Below are positions 42,594-52,143 of a stretch of 64,000 nucleotides of DNA, piece by piece (within the stretch, counting starts at the first letter, position 1; every line of letters begins with the position of its first letter). The DNA comes from Aquimarina sp. MAR_2010_214 (lineage in GTDB: Bacteria; Bacteroidota; Bacteroidia; Flavobacteriales; Flavobacteriaceae): positions 4,696,501 to 4,760,500 of the forward strand of contig NZ_PJMS01000001.1 of NCBI RefSeq assembly GCF_002846555.1, read 5' to 3'. The position numbers were made by a program, and so were the translations under genes. Below the pieces are notes generated by a model. It saw nothing but the letters and a program-made list of their open reading frames with translations. It searched no databases and was not told the DNA's origin.

Positions 42594-43113
42594 AAGTACT
42601 GAGAACTTCGTTTAATCCCAATAAAAGTGTTTCATCTGTTACGGTATTTGATTCTATAGAAAAATTATCATAAAACGAAGGAAAACTAAAACTCTCTACA
42701 ATTTCGGCTCCAAATCTAGGAAAAACATTCTTCGCATATTCTAATGAACTTACCCCTCCTCTTTTACCGGGAGAAGTACTCATCAACAAAATTTTCTTTC
42801 CTTCCAGGAAATTACGATCCAATCGAGATAACCAATCTATTACATTTTTAAAAAAAGCACCCCAACTACCATTATGTTCATTTACAGAAATAATCAAGGC
42901 ATCAGCTTCAGAGATTTCTTGTTTTAATCCCATTACCATCCCTGGGAAACCATTATTTTTTTCTTCATCCTCACTATACATTGGTATAGCATAATTTACC
43001 AGGTTAATTATTCTTGTATCGTATCCTTTTATTTCTGAAACCACAAACTCTACAAGCTTATGATTAATAGAAGTGCTGCTATTGGAACCTGCGAAGGCAA
43101 TGATTTTCTTCAT
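42577..43113 (-). CDS. NADPH-dependent FMN reductase family protein
   Basis: 178 residues with a flavodoxin-like fold. The FMN-phosphate loop is AGSNSSTSINHKL at about 8-20; YAIPMYSEDEEKNNGFP and ALIISVNEHNGSWGAFFKNV followed by DWLSRLD fit the family (usually P-EYNGS; here NEHNGS). Such enzymes reduce FMN, azo dyes or quinones with NADPH. The 3' end overlaps the pabB start. Confidence 0.88.
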   Translation of the reverse strand: MKKIIAFAGSNSSTSINHKLVEFVVSEIKGYDTRIINLVNYAIPMYSEDEEKNNGFPGMVMGLKQEISEADALIISVNEHNGSWGAFFKNVIDWLSRLDRNFLEGKKILLMSTSPGKRGGVSSLEYAKNVFPRFGAEIVESFSFPSFYDNFSIESNTVTDETLLLGLNEVLSTFAHQI

Positions 43114-43169
43114 AAAAATTATATTAGGAGGTCAAAAATAACTAAAATAAAGGTAAATCTTTGATATAT

Positions 43170-43209
43170 AAAAAACACCTATTGGGATACATACGAATAG
43201 GTATTTTTT
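43170..43209. terminator. Terminator hairpin after the 43265 gene
   Basis: AAAAACACCTATT pairs with AATAGGTATTTTTT (one mismatch) around a 12-base loop, with A and T runs at the ends. It lies 56 bp beyond the stop of the minus-strand lipoprotein gene. Confidence 0.7.
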
Positions 43210-43264
43210 ATATTTAAAATTAATGTAGAAAAGACTACTAATTAGATATAAGATTTTACTATGC

Positions 43265-44008
43265 CTAACCTATTGGTGTACCGCAATGGCCAGTAACACC
43301 ATCTCCTACTACTGGGGGTACTATAATTCCACATTTCAGATATGCACAACAATCCCAATTAACACGTGCTTGATTTCTTAAAGCCGAATATTTTTTAGAT
43401 AATCTTAACCTGCATAGTCTCATTTTTTCTGCTTCTTCTGGAATAGAAACATTATACATACCACATTTTGCATCGACAACACTTGTAAAAGGCTCAATAC
43501 CTTCGTTATATTCAGGTAAACAAGAATGTATCAGACATAAATCATCATTTTTAGACATTTCAGTACTTTTTGTGTATCTATCAATGAGAGCTAATACATA
43601 AATATCGTTTATAATCTTATCAATTTCTGTTGCTTCCTGATTTTCGAGATCAAAACGTAAATATAACTGTGACATCTTTTGAACGATCTCATTATAAACC
43701 TCATCCATTTCTAAAATGGTATCAAACCCCAACGTTTTTGCCAGTTGCAAATTTTGTTGATCGGTAAGCTGTACCTCTTCCAGTAGTTGTAATGCTTTGT
43801 CTGAATCTACTACTTTATCTACAGAACCTATCATTTGCTCCATATATTCAAGAAATTTTGGATCCTCTGCAAAATTTGCAAAATCTTCTATTATTGTTTC
43901 TTCTGGAACTTGCTCTTCTTCAGATGAATCGTCATTACATGCGATTAAAGCACAAAACAATAGCATACCCAATAAGATTATTTTTGATGTTTTTTTGATA
44001 TGTAACAT
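43265..44008 (-). CDS. Cys-rich lipoprotein of unknown function
   Basis: 247 residues. The lipobox ALIAC gives the lipidated Cys at residue 23, followed by NDDSSEEEQ, a possible surface-export signal. The middle is helical (LEYMEQMIGSVDKVVDSDKA, LLEEVQLTDQQNLQLAKTLG). The last 90 residues carry ten Cys, including LCLIHSCLPEY and WDCCAYLKCG, likely in disulfides. No domain recognised. Its own terminator follows. Confidence 0.7.
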   Translation of the reverse strand: MLHIKKTSKIILLGMLLFCALIACNDDSSEEEQVPEETIIEDFANFAEDPKFLEYMEQMIGSVDKVVDSDKALQLLEEVQLTDQQNLQLAKTLGFDTILEMDEVYNEIVQKMSQLYLRFDLENQEATEIDKIINDIYVLALIDRYTKSTEMSKNDDLCLIHSCLPEYNEGIEPFTSVVDAKCGMYNVSIPEEAEKMRLCRLRLSKKYSALRNQARVNWDCCAYLKCGIIVPPVVGDGVTGHCGTPIG

Positions 44009-44176
44009 AATTTATGATTTTAAGTTGATACTCAAAATTAGATCGAAATCCGTTAAAAAAAGGTTCAACTTATAAAATGGCACTTCTACTTTCTCATATT
44101 TCTATAAAAAAGTATATCCTACGTTCTAATTACTATATTGTTAAGGCCTGCGATAACTGAATCTCAAAAATAAGGC

Positions 44177-44184
44177 TACCTTTG
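44177..44184 (+). promoter_or_regulatory. -7 element supporting the TTG start of the helicase
   Basis: TACCTTTG, an exact TAnnTTTG match. Transcription would begin near 44191, about 16 bases before the TTG at 44207, so no upstream start is possible on this transcript. Confidence 0.6.
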
Positions 44185-44206
44185 TAGCATCAAAAAAACA
44201 GATCAA

Positions 44207-45562
44207 TTGACTTTTCGAGATTTAAATCTAAATACGCAACTTCTTAATTCCCTTGATGATTTAGGGTTTGAGACTCCCACTCCTATTCAGGAAAAAGCTT
44301 TTGCTTCCGTAATGTCGGGAAAAGATGTTGTAGGTATTGCACAAACAGGTACTGGTAAAACATATGCCTATATGCTTCCGATTTTAAGGATGCTAAAATA
44401 TTCTGTACAACAAAACCCAAGAGTATTAGTATTAGTTCCTACACGAGAACTTGTTGTACAGGTAGTTGATGAAATCGAAAAACTTTCTACCTATACCAAT
44501 GTGCGAATAACAGGAGTATATGGAGGTACAAATATCAATACACAAAAACAAGCTGTTTCGCAAGGATTAGATATTATAGTTGCTACTCCGGGGCGTTTAT
44601 ATGATCTGGCAGTAAGTAGAGTATTACAATTGAAATCTATTCAGAAACTAGTAATTGATGAAGTTGATGTGATGTTGGATCTTGGATTTAGACATCAATT
44701 GATGAATATTTTTGACATCCTTCCGCGACAGCGACAAAATATTATGTTTTCGGCTACAATGACAGATGAAGTAGATCAAATGATATCAGAAACATTTGTT
44801 GCTCCTCAAAAAATATCTGTAGCTAAAAGTGGAACACCTCTTGAAAACATCAAACAGTATGGTTACAAGATTCCAAATTTTTACACAAAAGTTAATCTGT
44901 TAGAACAATTGCTTTCTGATAAAGAAACCTATCACAAAACATTAATTTTTGTGGGTTATAAAAAGATTGCTGATCGTTTGTTTGAACAGTTAGAAAAAAA
45001 ATACGCAGAAGAGATTTGCATTATCCATTCTAACAAGACTCAAAATTATAGATTACGAAGTATCGAGCAATTTAGAAAAGGAGAAAATCGAATATTGATT
45101 GCTACAGATGTAATGGCCAGAGGTCTGGATATAGAAAATGTAAGCCAGGTAATAAATTTGGATACCCCAGAATATCCAGAAAATTATATGCACCGTATTG
45201 GTAGAACCGGTCGTGCAGAAAAAGAAGGAGTTTCGTTTGTACTGACTACAGAAAAAGAACAAGAATATCTGGATGCTATCGAAAATTTGATGGAGATGAA
45301 AATCGAGCAATTAGATATTCCCGCTGGTGTAGAAATCTCTGATCAGCTTACTCCCGAAGAACAACCCAAAATTAAAGAAATCAACAATCCTCATAAACGT
45401 CCTAATGATGAAGTTGGAGCTTCTTTTCATGAAAAGAAAGAAAAAAATAAAAAAGTAAACCTGGGAGGTTCATACCAAAGAGAGATTAAGAAAAAATATA
45501 AAAAACCAAAAACCAAAGGGGATAAAACATATAACTTAAAAAACAAAAACAAGAAACGATAA
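44207..45562 (+). CDS. DEAD-box RNA helicase (RhlE-like)
   Basis: 451 residues, start TTG at 44207 chosen from the promoter at 44177 and the family N-terminus MTFRDLNLNTQLLNSL. Motifs in order: Q motif ETPTPIQEKA, AQTGTGKT (45-52), PTRELVVQV, VATPGRLYDL, DEVD in place of DEAD, SAT, IIHSNKTQ, ATDVMARGLDI and HRIGRTGR. A basic C-terminal tail (about 385-451) likely binds RNA. It should unwind RNA in ribosome assembly or mRNA decay. Confidence 0.95.
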   Translation: MTFRDLNLNTQLLNSLDDLGFETPTPIQEKAFASVMSGKDVVGIAQTGTGKTYAYMLPILRMLKYSVQQNPRVLVLVPTRELVVQVVDEIEKLSTYTNVRITGVYGGTNINTQKQAVSQGLDIIVATPGRLYDLAVSRVLQLKSIQKLVIDEVDVMLDLGFRHQLMNIFDILPRQRQNIMFSATMTDEVDQMISETFVAPQKISVAKSGTPLENIKQYGYKIPNFYTKVNLLEQLLSDKETYHKTLIFVGYKKIADRLFEQLEKKYAEEICIIHSNKTQNYRLRSIEQFRKGENRILIATDVMARGLDIENVSQVINLDTPEYPENYMHRIGRTGRAEKEGVSFVLTTEKEQEYLDAIENLMEMKIEQLDIPAGVEISDQLTPEEQPKIKEINNPHKRPNDEVGASFHEKKEKNKKVNLGGSYQREIKKKYKKPKTKGDKTYNLKNKNKKR

Positions 45563-45621
45563 TGTTATGAACTCATATTGATTTTGTTTTTTTAGATTGA
45601 ACTCTCTTCTAATACCTTTTT

Positions 45622-46371
45622 ATGGATTTAAATCTTGCAGTATTAATAGACGGTGATAATATACCATCAACGTATATAAAAGAAATGATGGAAGAAATTG
45701 CAAAATATGGCAATCCGACCATCAAAAGAATTTATGGAGACTGGACTAAACCAGATCTTACAAAGTGGAAAAAAATTCTTCTAGAGAATGCAATAACACC
45801 TATCCAGCAATATGGATATACAAAAGGTAAAAATGCTACAGATTCTGCAATGATTATAGATGCAATGGATATTCTTTATTCTGAAAAAGTAACCGGCTTC
45901 TGTTTGGTATCTAGTGATAGTGATTTTACACGTTTAGCAACAAGGCTTAGAGAAGCGGGAATGAAAGTTTTTGGAATAGGAGAAAAAAAGACGCCAGATC
46001 CATTTATTGTAGCCTGTGATAAATTTATTTATCTAGAAATCCTTAAATATGAAGCAGAAGAAAATGAATCAGAATCTATTGATACTACATCTGTTTCTAA
46101 AAATAGTGTTGATAAAATCACTTCAAAAGAGATTAAATTAATCTCACATACCATCTCCGACGTAGCCGATGATGATGGCTGGGCCTTTCTAGGAGATGTC
46201 GGTAGCTTGTTACAAAAAAAACAACCAAATTTTGATTCCAGAAACTACGGTTTTCAGAAATTAACTCCTTTAATCAAGTCTATTAAAAATTTTGAAATTG
46301 AACAACGTGAAGCTGCCAAAGGAAGGTCTAAATTAATTTATGTTCGGAATAAAAGACAAAGAAAGAAATAA
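45622..46371 (+). CDS. NYN-domain ribonuclease-like protein with OST-HTH/LOTUS domain
   Basis: 249 residues. The NYN (PIN-like) domain spans about 1-145 with acidic sites in AVLIDGDNIPS (D10, D12), GKNATDSAMIIDAMDIL and LVSSDSDFTRLATRLREAG. The C-terminal part (about 170-245, DDDGWAFLGDVGSLLQKKQP, FDSRNYGFQKLTPLI) is an OST-HTH/LOTUS domain that binds RNA. It follows the helicase by 59 bp and may act on RNA with it. Confidence 0.9.
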   Translation: MDLNLAVLIDGDNIPSTYIKEMMEEIAKYGNPTIKRIYGDWTKPDLTKWKKILLENAITPIQQYGYTKGKNATDSAMIIDAMDILYSEKVTGFCLVSSDSDFTRLATRLREAGMKVFGIGEKKTPDPFIVACDKFIYLEILKYEAEENESESIDTTSVSKNSVDKITSKEIKLISHTISDVADDDGWAFLGDVGSLLQKKQPNFDSRNYGFQKLTPLIKSIKNFEIEQREAAKGRSKLIYVRNKRQRKK

Positions 46372-46397
46372 GTGAATTGCAACAAAAAAATATAGCT

Positions 46398-47390
46398 ATG
46401 AGATCATTACTAGTAAAAGGAGGAATATTTTTCATTATTCTAACATCTTTTCAGATGGAAGCTCAACAAGTCTATAAAGAAAAGTTTGCACATACTTTTT
46501 CTATTGTAGCCAGAGATAAGGCTACGGGAGAAATGGCAGTAGGAGTGCAAAGTCATTGGTTTTCTGTAGGGTCGATTGTTTCCTGGGGTCAATCTGGTGT
46601 TGGTGTGGTAGCAACACAATCTTTTGTTAATCCGGCATACGGCCCTAACGGCCTTAAACTTATGTCTGAAGGTAAAAGTGCCAAAGAAGCACTCGATCTT
46701 CTGGTAGCAAAAGATGATGGAAAAGATTTCAGACAAGTAGCTTTTCTGGATGTAAAAGGTAATGCAGCTGCTTTTACAGGTGAAAAATGTATTGTCTCTG
46801 CACATCATATCGTTGGAGATAACTATGCTGTACAAGCCAATATGATGCTTAATGACAAAGTGGTTCCTGCAATGGCCAAGGCTTTTGAAGAACATAAGGA
46901 CCTACCTCTGGCAGATCGTGTAGTCAAAGTACTTATAGCTGCTCAGGAAGCAGGAGGAGATATCAGAGGTAAGCAATCTGCAGCACTGGTGGTTGTAAAT
47001 GCAAAACCAGCTAAAAATTCCTGGGAGGATAAAAAAGTAAATCTAAGAGTAGATGATCATGCTACACCCTTAGTAGAATTACAACGCCTATTACAAGTAC
47101 ACAAAGCTTATGAATATATGAATAAAGGAGATCTGGCAGTAGAAGTTGGAGATATGGAAATAGCTCTCGAAGCCTATGGAGCTGCAGAACAATTATTTCC
47201 TGAAAATTTAGAAATGAAGTATTGGAAAGCAGTAGCATTGGCAAATAATAAAAGGCTTAATGAAGCATTACCTATATTTAAGCAAATTTTTGATCAAGAT
47301 AAAAACTGGAGAGAACTTACCAAAAGACTCCCAAAATCCGGGTTATTAACAGTATCAGAAGCACAGCTTGATCAGATTATAAATTTATAA
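46398..47390 (+). CDS. DUF1028 Ntn-hydrolase-like protein with C-terminal TPR
   Basis: 330 residues. The ATG at 46398 is preferred over a TTG at 46377 because a clean signal peptide follows (MRSLLVKGGIFFIILTSF, cut near MEAQ). The DUF1028 domain (about 25-230) shows AHTFSIVARDKATGEMAVGV, GVGVVATQSFVNPAYGPNGL and GEKCIVSAHHIVGDNYAVQANM followed by LLND-like text. A TPR-like C-terminus (about 240-330) has AVEVGDMEIALEAYGAAEQL. The enzyme activity of DUF1028 is unsettled. Confidence 0.88.
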   Translation: MRSLLVKGGIFFIILTSFQMEAQQVYKEKFAHTFSIVARDKATGEMAVGVQSHWFSVGSIVSWGQSGVGVVATQSFVNPAYGPNGLKLMSEGKSAKEALDLLVAKDDGKDFRQVAFLDVKGNAAAFTGEKCIVSAHHIVGDNYAVQANMMLNDKVVPAMAKAFEEHKDLPLADRVVKVLIAAQEAGGDIRGKQSAALVVVNAKPAKNSWEDKKVNLRVDDHATPLVELQRLLQVHKAYEYMNKGDLAVEVGDMEIALEAYGAAEQLFPENLEMKYWKAVALANNKRLNEALPIFKQIFDQDKNWRELTKRLPKSGLLTVSEAQLDQIINL

Positions 47391-47414
47391 AATTAATTAA
47401 AAACAGAATTCTCA

Positions 47415-47951
47415 TTGGCCTCTATCTTTGCTCATGGATTTACAGCATATGCACTTGGTAAAAGTTTTTCAAAGGAGCTATATACCAAAAAGCTATGGAT
47501 ATTAGGAATCATCTGTTCAATCCTTCCTGATGCAGATGTTATAGGTTTTAAATTTGGTATAACGTATGAAAGCTTTTGGGGACATAGAGGGTTTTCACAT
47601 TCATTACTCTTTGCTTTATTTCTTGGAATCATAGTCACTCTTATTTTCTATTCTAAAAAGGTATTTACCACTACAGGGATTGGATTAATCTTATATTTTA
47701 CTATCTGTACAGCTCTTCATGGGGTTCTTGATGCAATGACCACAGGAGGACTCGGGATTGCGTTCTTCTCTCCTTTTGATACTACCAGATATTTTTTTCC
47801 GTGGAGACCGATTCAAGTATCTCCGATTGGCGCTAGTAAGTTTTTTAGTACCTGGGGGCTTAAAGTATTGTTAAGTGAATTAATCTGGGTCGTGATACCA
47901 GCAAGTATTTATATCTTAGTGATTCGTTATATCAGAAAATCTAAAAACTAA
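47415..47951 (+). CDS. Membrane-bound metal-dependent hydrolase (YdjM/DUF457-like)
   Basis: 178 residues, start TTG at 47415 giving MASIFAHGFTAYALGKSF, the usual family N-terminus. Four transmembrane segments carry conserved metal-site residues: GIICSILPDADVIGF, WGHRGFSHSLLFALF, ALHGVLDAMTTGGLG, and FPWRPIQVSP. By family it is related to phospholipase-C-like hydrolases in the membrane; substrate unknown. It lies 24 bp after the DUF1028 gene. Confidence 0.85.
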   Translation: MASIFAHGFTAYALGKSFSKELYTKKLWILGIICSILPDADVIGFKFGITYESFWGHRGFSHSLLFALFLGIIVTLIFYSKKVFTTTGIGLILYFTICTALHGVLDAMTTGGLGIAFFSPFDTTRYFFPWRPIQVSPIGASKFFSTWGLKVLLSELIWVVIPASIYILVIRYIRKSKN

Positions 47952-47965
47952 CTTCAAAAAAAACA

Positions 47966-48709
47966 ATGAAAAATATTAGTAAGCCTCTATTTATTTTAGT
48001 GGTATTATTATGCATGTACTCATGCAAAAAAAATCAGACACATGAAGTCATTACAGTCTCTGAAGAACTTCAAATCAAAAAACTTAATGAGCATAGCTAT
48101 ATTCATACATCATATCTGAATACCGAAAGTTTTGGAAAAGTACCTTGTAATGGTATGATTATTATTGATAACAATGAAGCATTGATATTTGATACACCAA
48201 CCAATGACTCTGTATCTGAAGTATTAATAAATTGGGTTCAAAAAAATTTAAAATGCAAAGTCAAAGGAGTCGTTGCCACACATTTTCATGATGATTGTTT
48301 AGGTGGTTTAAAGGAGTTTCATAACAGAAACATTTCTTCATATGCCAGCAATGAAACCATACGTTTAGCTAAAAACAAAAATTATACGATTCCTCAAAAT
48401 GGATTTGACACACATCTTGAACTAAAAGTTGGAAAGAAAAAGGTATTCAATACATTTTATGGAGAAGGTCATACTTCTGATAATGTTATAAGTTATTTTC
48501 CTGATGAAAAAGTACTCTTTGGCGGTTGTTTGATAAAATCAAAAGGAGCTAAGAAAGGATATCTTGGAGACGCGAATGTAAAAGAGTGGTCAACTACTGT
48601 TTCTAAAATCAAAGAAAAGTATCCCAAAGTAGAAATTGTAATACCAGGGCATGGAGCTCATGGCGGACAGGAGTTACTAGAGTATACTATTTCTCTATTT
48701 AAAGCTTAA
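47966..48709 (+). CDS. Subclass B1 metallo-beta-lactamase, lipoprotein
   Basis: 247 residues. Lipobox CMYSC puts the lipidated Cys at residue 20. All B1 zinc ligands are present: H106, H108 and D110 in THFHDDCLGG, H169 in GEGHTSDN, C188 in FGGCLIKS and H229 in PGHGAHGG. A Cys follows D110, as in CcrA, in place of the Arg of many B1 enzymes. It should hydrolyse beta-lactams including carbapenems, though the actual spectrum cannot be read from sequence. Lipidation would anchor it to the outer membrane. It starts 14 bp after the previous gene. Confidence 0.9.
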   Translation: MKNISKPLFILVVLLCMYSCKKNQTHEVITVSEELQIKKLNEHSYIHTSYLNTESFGKVPCNGMIIIDNNEALIFDTPTNDSVSEVLINWVQKNLKCKVKGVVATHFHDDCLGGLKEFHNRNISSYASNETIRLAKNKNYTIPQNGFDTHLELKVGKKKVFNTFYGEGHTSDNVISYFPDEKVLFGGCLIKSKGAKKGYLGDANVKEWSTTVSKIKEKYPKVEIVIPGHGAHGGQELLEYTISLFKA

Positions 48710-48718
48710 TGATAAAAT

Positions 48719-50491
48719 ATGAGAGAATTTCAAAATAACACTTCACCAAAAGACAAAAGGAAGTCTAAAGTAACTATAGGGCAAGCTTTTAAAACCATAA
48801 TATGGCCACGAAAGAACCTTGTTTTTATTGGACTATTATTAATTGTCCTAAGTAGATTAGCTAGTTTGGTATTACCTATGGCCAGTAAATATCTAATGGA
48901 TGATGTGATTGCCAAAAAAGATTACGAAATGCTAAAAATGCTTTTGATAGGTGTAGGTCTAGCAATTCTGGTACAAGCAGTAACATCATTTCTTTTAACC
49001 AGAATACTAAGTGTACAAGCACAATTCCTAATTTCAGAATTGAGAGCGCAAGTACAGAAAAAAGTACTCTCCCTACCTATTAGTTTCTTTGACAACACAA
49101 AATCCGGAGCACTGGTATCTCGTATCATGAGTGATGTCGAAGGGGTTAGAAATCTTATTGGTACCGGATTAGTACAATTGGTTGGAGGTACAATTACAGC
49201 TATTATTTCGTTGGTATTACTTATCCGAATTAGCCCGTCAATGACATTATTTGTGCTGGTTCCCGTATCTGTATTCGGAATTGTAGCTTTAAAAGCATTC
49301 AAATATATTCGACCAATTTTTAGGAAACGAGGAGTTATCAATGCAGAAGTTAAAGGTAGATTGACCGAAACTCTTGCTGGAGTACGAGTAATAAAAGGGT
49401 TTAATGCCGAAGCACAGGAAAACAAAACGTTTGAAGAAGGAGTTGATCGATTATTTCAAAATGTAAAAAAGAGTTTAACGGCTACAGCATTAATGACTAG
49501 CTCTTCAACGTTTTTATTGGGTATTGCTTCTACCGGAATCATGGGGATTGGTGGATATAAAATTATGATCGATGAGTTAACCATTGGAGATTTCCTTTCC
49601 TTCACATTATTACTCGGGTTTATGATTGCCCCGATTGTACAAATGAGTAATATCGGAAGTCAGTTAACCGAAGCCCTAGCAGGTCTGGATCGTACAGAAG
49701 AGTTAATGAATATGACTCCCGAAGAAGAAATAGAGGATCGAAATATCACGTTAGAAAATATAAAAGGTAATATCATTTTTGACAATGTTTCATTTTCATA
49801 CGAAGAAGGAAAAGAAGTACTGCATAACATTAGTTTTAAAGCTCCCTCGGGATCTGTAACAGCTCTAGTTGGTAGTTCTGGTTCGGGTAAGTCTACCATT
49901 GCCGGATTAGCAGCTACATTTTTAAATCCAAAATCAGGAACTATCACTATTGATGATAATGATATTTCTAAAGTAAAGTTACATAGTTATCGACGTAACC
50001 TTGGTGTAGTTTTACAAGATGAATTCTTATTTGAAGGAACAATTCGTGAGAATATTTTGTTTCCTTGCCCAAATGCCACAGAGATACAATTACAACAAGC
50101 AGTAGAGGCCGCTTATGTAAATGAATTTACAGATCGTTTTGATGATGGTTTAGATACTCTGATAGGAGAACGAGGTGTAAAACTCTCTGGAGGACAACGA
50201 CAGCGAATTGCAATTGCAAGAGCTATTCTCGCTAATCCCAAAATTATTATTCTCGATGAAGCAACATCAAATCTGGATACAGAAAGCGAAGCTTTGATTC
50301 AAAAAAGTCTTGGTGAATTAATGAAAGGCAGAACTACTTTTGTTATTGCACACAGATTAAGTACGATCAAAAAAGCAGATCAAATTTTGGTTATCGAATC
50401 TGGTAACATAGCAGAATACGGTAATCATGATGAACTTATTGCTGCAAAAGGTAGATATTTTGATCTATACACATATCAAGCTAGAATTTAG
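48719..50491 (+). CDS. MsbA-like ABC exporter (fused membrane and ATPase domains)
   Basis: 590 residues. Six transmembrane helices (about 30-330) include NLVFIGLLLIVLSRLASLVL; coupling elements are ISFFDNTKSGALVSRIMSDV and EVKGRLTETLAGVRVIKGFN. The ATPase part has Walker A LVGSSGSGKSTI, Q-loop GVVLQDEFLF, signature LSGGQRQR, Walker B IIILDEATSNLD and IAHRLSTI. It likely works as a homodimer exporting lipid or drug. It begins 9 bp after the beta-lactamase stop, so the two share a transcript. Confidence 0.92.
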   Translation: MREFQNNTSPKDKRKSKVTIGQAFKTIIWPRKNLVFIGLLLIVLSRLASLVLPMASKYLMDDVIAKKDYEMLKMLLIGVGLAILVQAVTSFLLTRILSVQAQFLISELRAQVQKKVLSLPISFFDNTKSGALVSRIMSDVEGVRNLIGTGLVQLVGGTITAIISLVLLIRISPSMTLFVLVPVSVFGIVALKAFKYIRPIFRKRGVINAEVKGRLTETLAGVRVIKGFNAEAQENKTFEEGVDRLFQNVKKSLTATALMTSSSTFLLGIASTGIMGIGGYKIMIDELTIGDFLSFTLLLGFMIAPIVQMSNIGSQLTEALAGLDRTEELMNMTPEEEIEDRNITLENIKGNIIFDNVSFSYEEGKEVLHNISFKAPSGSVTALVGSSGSGKSTIAGLAATFLNPKSGTITIDDNDISKVKLHSYRRNLGVVLQDEFLFEGTIRENILFPCPNATEIQLQQAVEAAYVNEFTDRFDDGLDTLIGERGVKLSGGQRQRIAIARAILANPKIIILDEATSNLDTESEALIQKSLGELMKGRTTFVIAHRLSTIKKADQILVIESGNIAEYGNHDELIAAKGRYFDLYTYQARI

Positions 50492-50517
50492 TATTTTTAG
50501 AATACAAAATCAAGCTT

Positions 50518-50757
50518 ATGAAAAATAACATTAGAGGTGGTAATGCACCAATCGCATGCCAATTAGAGGTTGACAAAAACTATGCTTGGTGTTCTTGTGG
50601 TCATAGTACAGATCAACCGTTTTGCAATGGTAATCATAAAAAAGCAGGAGGTTCTCCTCCTATCATTTTTTGTGTAGAAGAAACCAAAGAGGCTTATTTA
50701 TGTACCTGTAAACAGACCAATAATCCTCCATACTGCGATGGATCACACAATAATTAA
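50518..50757 (+). CDS. Small protein with two CDGSH-type iron-sulfur motifs
   Basis: 79 residues with two related halves. Each has a C-x-C...C...H site that binds a 2Fe-2S cluster: CSCGHSTDQPFCNGNH at about 25-40 and CTCKQTNNPPYCDGSH at about 62-77. Such double CDGSH proteins are small cytoplasmic redox or cluster-transfer proteins. It lies 26 bp after the ABC exporter and ends at a terminator. Confidence 0.93.
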   Translation: MKNNIRGGNAPIACQLEVDKNYAWCSCGHSTDQPFCNGNHKKAGGSPPIIFCVEETKEAYLCTCKQTNNPPYCDGSHNN

Positions 50758-50760
50758 ACA

Positions 50761-50798
50761 AAAAAACCTGTATACATGCTATCATGATACAGGTTTTT
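50761..50798. terminator. Bidirectional terminator
   Basis: AAAAACCTGTAT pairs with ATACAGGTTTTT around a 13-base loop, flanked by A and T runs. It serves the CDGSH gene on the plus strand and the serine hydrolase on the minus strand. Confidence 0.88.
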
Positions 50799-50823
50799 AT
50801 AATTAACCGCTTTTTTGAAACTC

Positions 50824-52143
50824 TTACTCTCTTATAAACTCTGATCGTTTACCTTTCAAATCCAAAATCATTTTATTTTGATTAGGAAAAAACTCCATCT
50901 TTACCTCATATGGTTCAGATCTAAATTTGTCTTTATCATAAGCTTCCAGAGGAAACGTAGGTCCATTTTTTGCATGTATAATCAAAGCCGTATCTTCTTT
51001 GGTCACCTTAATTTCAAAAGGAAAAGTTCCTCCTTTATAAACCCCTAAATATATTTCAAGTTCTTCTGGCTTTAATGTTAAAGCTGGTTTCTCTGAAAGT
51101 TTATTGTCTATCCCAAAATAAATTTTCAAAGCAGTTAGTATGCTGTTTTTTGGTGACATCACAACTCCATTAGCAATGTAGGTAACAGCCAATTTCTCTT
51201 TTGGCAAATAAATCGATAAGGACTGAAACCCATCAATAGCTCCATCATGTCCATATATTTGTTTATCATACAATACATTTCCATCTAATCCCATTCCCAT
51301 TCCGGTTGATGTATCCATCATTTGCCCTAAAGAAGTATTCGAAACTAATTCCCCCGAAAACAAGTTTTCAAAAAAAACATTTAACTCTGAAGCTGTCGAC
51401 ACGATAGCTCCGGCTCCTATGGGACCACTCAAATCAGTTCGATTTTTTATTAATTCCCATTTAGAATCCTCTTCAAAGTAGGGCAATGCTTCATTATTTT
51501 TTGATCTTATCTTTTTACCATATTCTGTTCTCTTTAGTTTAAGTGGCTTAATGATTCTAGATTCTAAAATTTTGGCAAAAGATTTATTTTCAATATCCTC
51601 TGCTATATAAGAAAGTAAAATAAAATTTGTATTAGAGTATTTTGTTTCTTTTCCTGGTTCAAATACAGTTCCGTTTTTTATAATACGACCCAACATCTGT
51701 TCTCTACTTTTAGGGGTTATTATCCAAGATGCAAAATTCTCTTGTTCTGTTATATTAAACAAACCACTTTGATGCCTTAATAAATTCTCAATCGTTATTT
51801 TCTTTGCATTAGGGATGTTAGGAAAATATATATTTAAGGCTGTATTAAAACTCAATTTTCCTTCTTCAACCAATTTTGTAATTATAGTAGCCGTAAATGT
51901 TTTTGTAATAGAACCTATTCTATATTTTGTTTCTTTGTTATTTTTAGCTTTATTGATTACATCAGAATAGCCTATAGACTTTTGGTATATTTCTTTTCCT
52001 TCTTTAAAAATGGAAAAGCTCCCCATTCCTAAATTATTTGACTCGATCATCATAAATAAACTATCCAACTTTACTTTGTTAAAGGTTTGAGCATTGCTAC
52101 CGTAACTTATCAAAAAAGCTATCATTATTATCTTTTTAATCAT
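50824..52143 (-). CDS. Beta-lactamase-family serine hydrolase (class C-like / esterase)
   Basis: 439 residues from the ATG at 52143. The open frame extends further, to 52302, but only this start gives a signal peptide (MIKKIIMIAFLISYGSNAQ). Catalytic motifs are SxxK at S78-K81 (RIGSITKTF), YSN in KYSNTNFILLSY, and HDG in YGHDGAIDGF. A beta-rich C-terminal domain (about 340-439) follows. Members include D-aminopeptidases, esterases and DD-peptidases; the substrate is not known. Confidence 0.88.
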   Translation of the reverse strand: MIKKIIMIAFLISYGSNAQTFNKVKLDSLFMMIESNNLGMGSFSIFKEGKEIYQKSIGYSDVINKAKNNKETKYRIGSITKTFTATIITKLVEEGKLSFNTALNIYFPNIPNAKKITIENLLRHQSGLFNITEQENFASWIITPKSREQMLGRIIKNGTVFEPGKETKYSNTNFILLSYIAEDIENKSFAKILESRIIKPLKLKRTEYGKKIRSKNNEALPYFEEDSKWELIKNRTDLSGPIGAGAIVSTASELNVFFENLFSGELVSNTSLGQMMDTSTGMGMGLDGNVLYDKQIYGHDGAIDGFQSLSIYLPKEKLAVTYIANGVVMSPKNSILTALKIYFGIDNKLSEKPALTLKPEELEIYLGVYKGGTFPFEIKVTKEDTALIIHAKNGPTFPLEAYDKDKFRSEPYEVKMEFFPNQNKMILDLKGKRSEFIRE

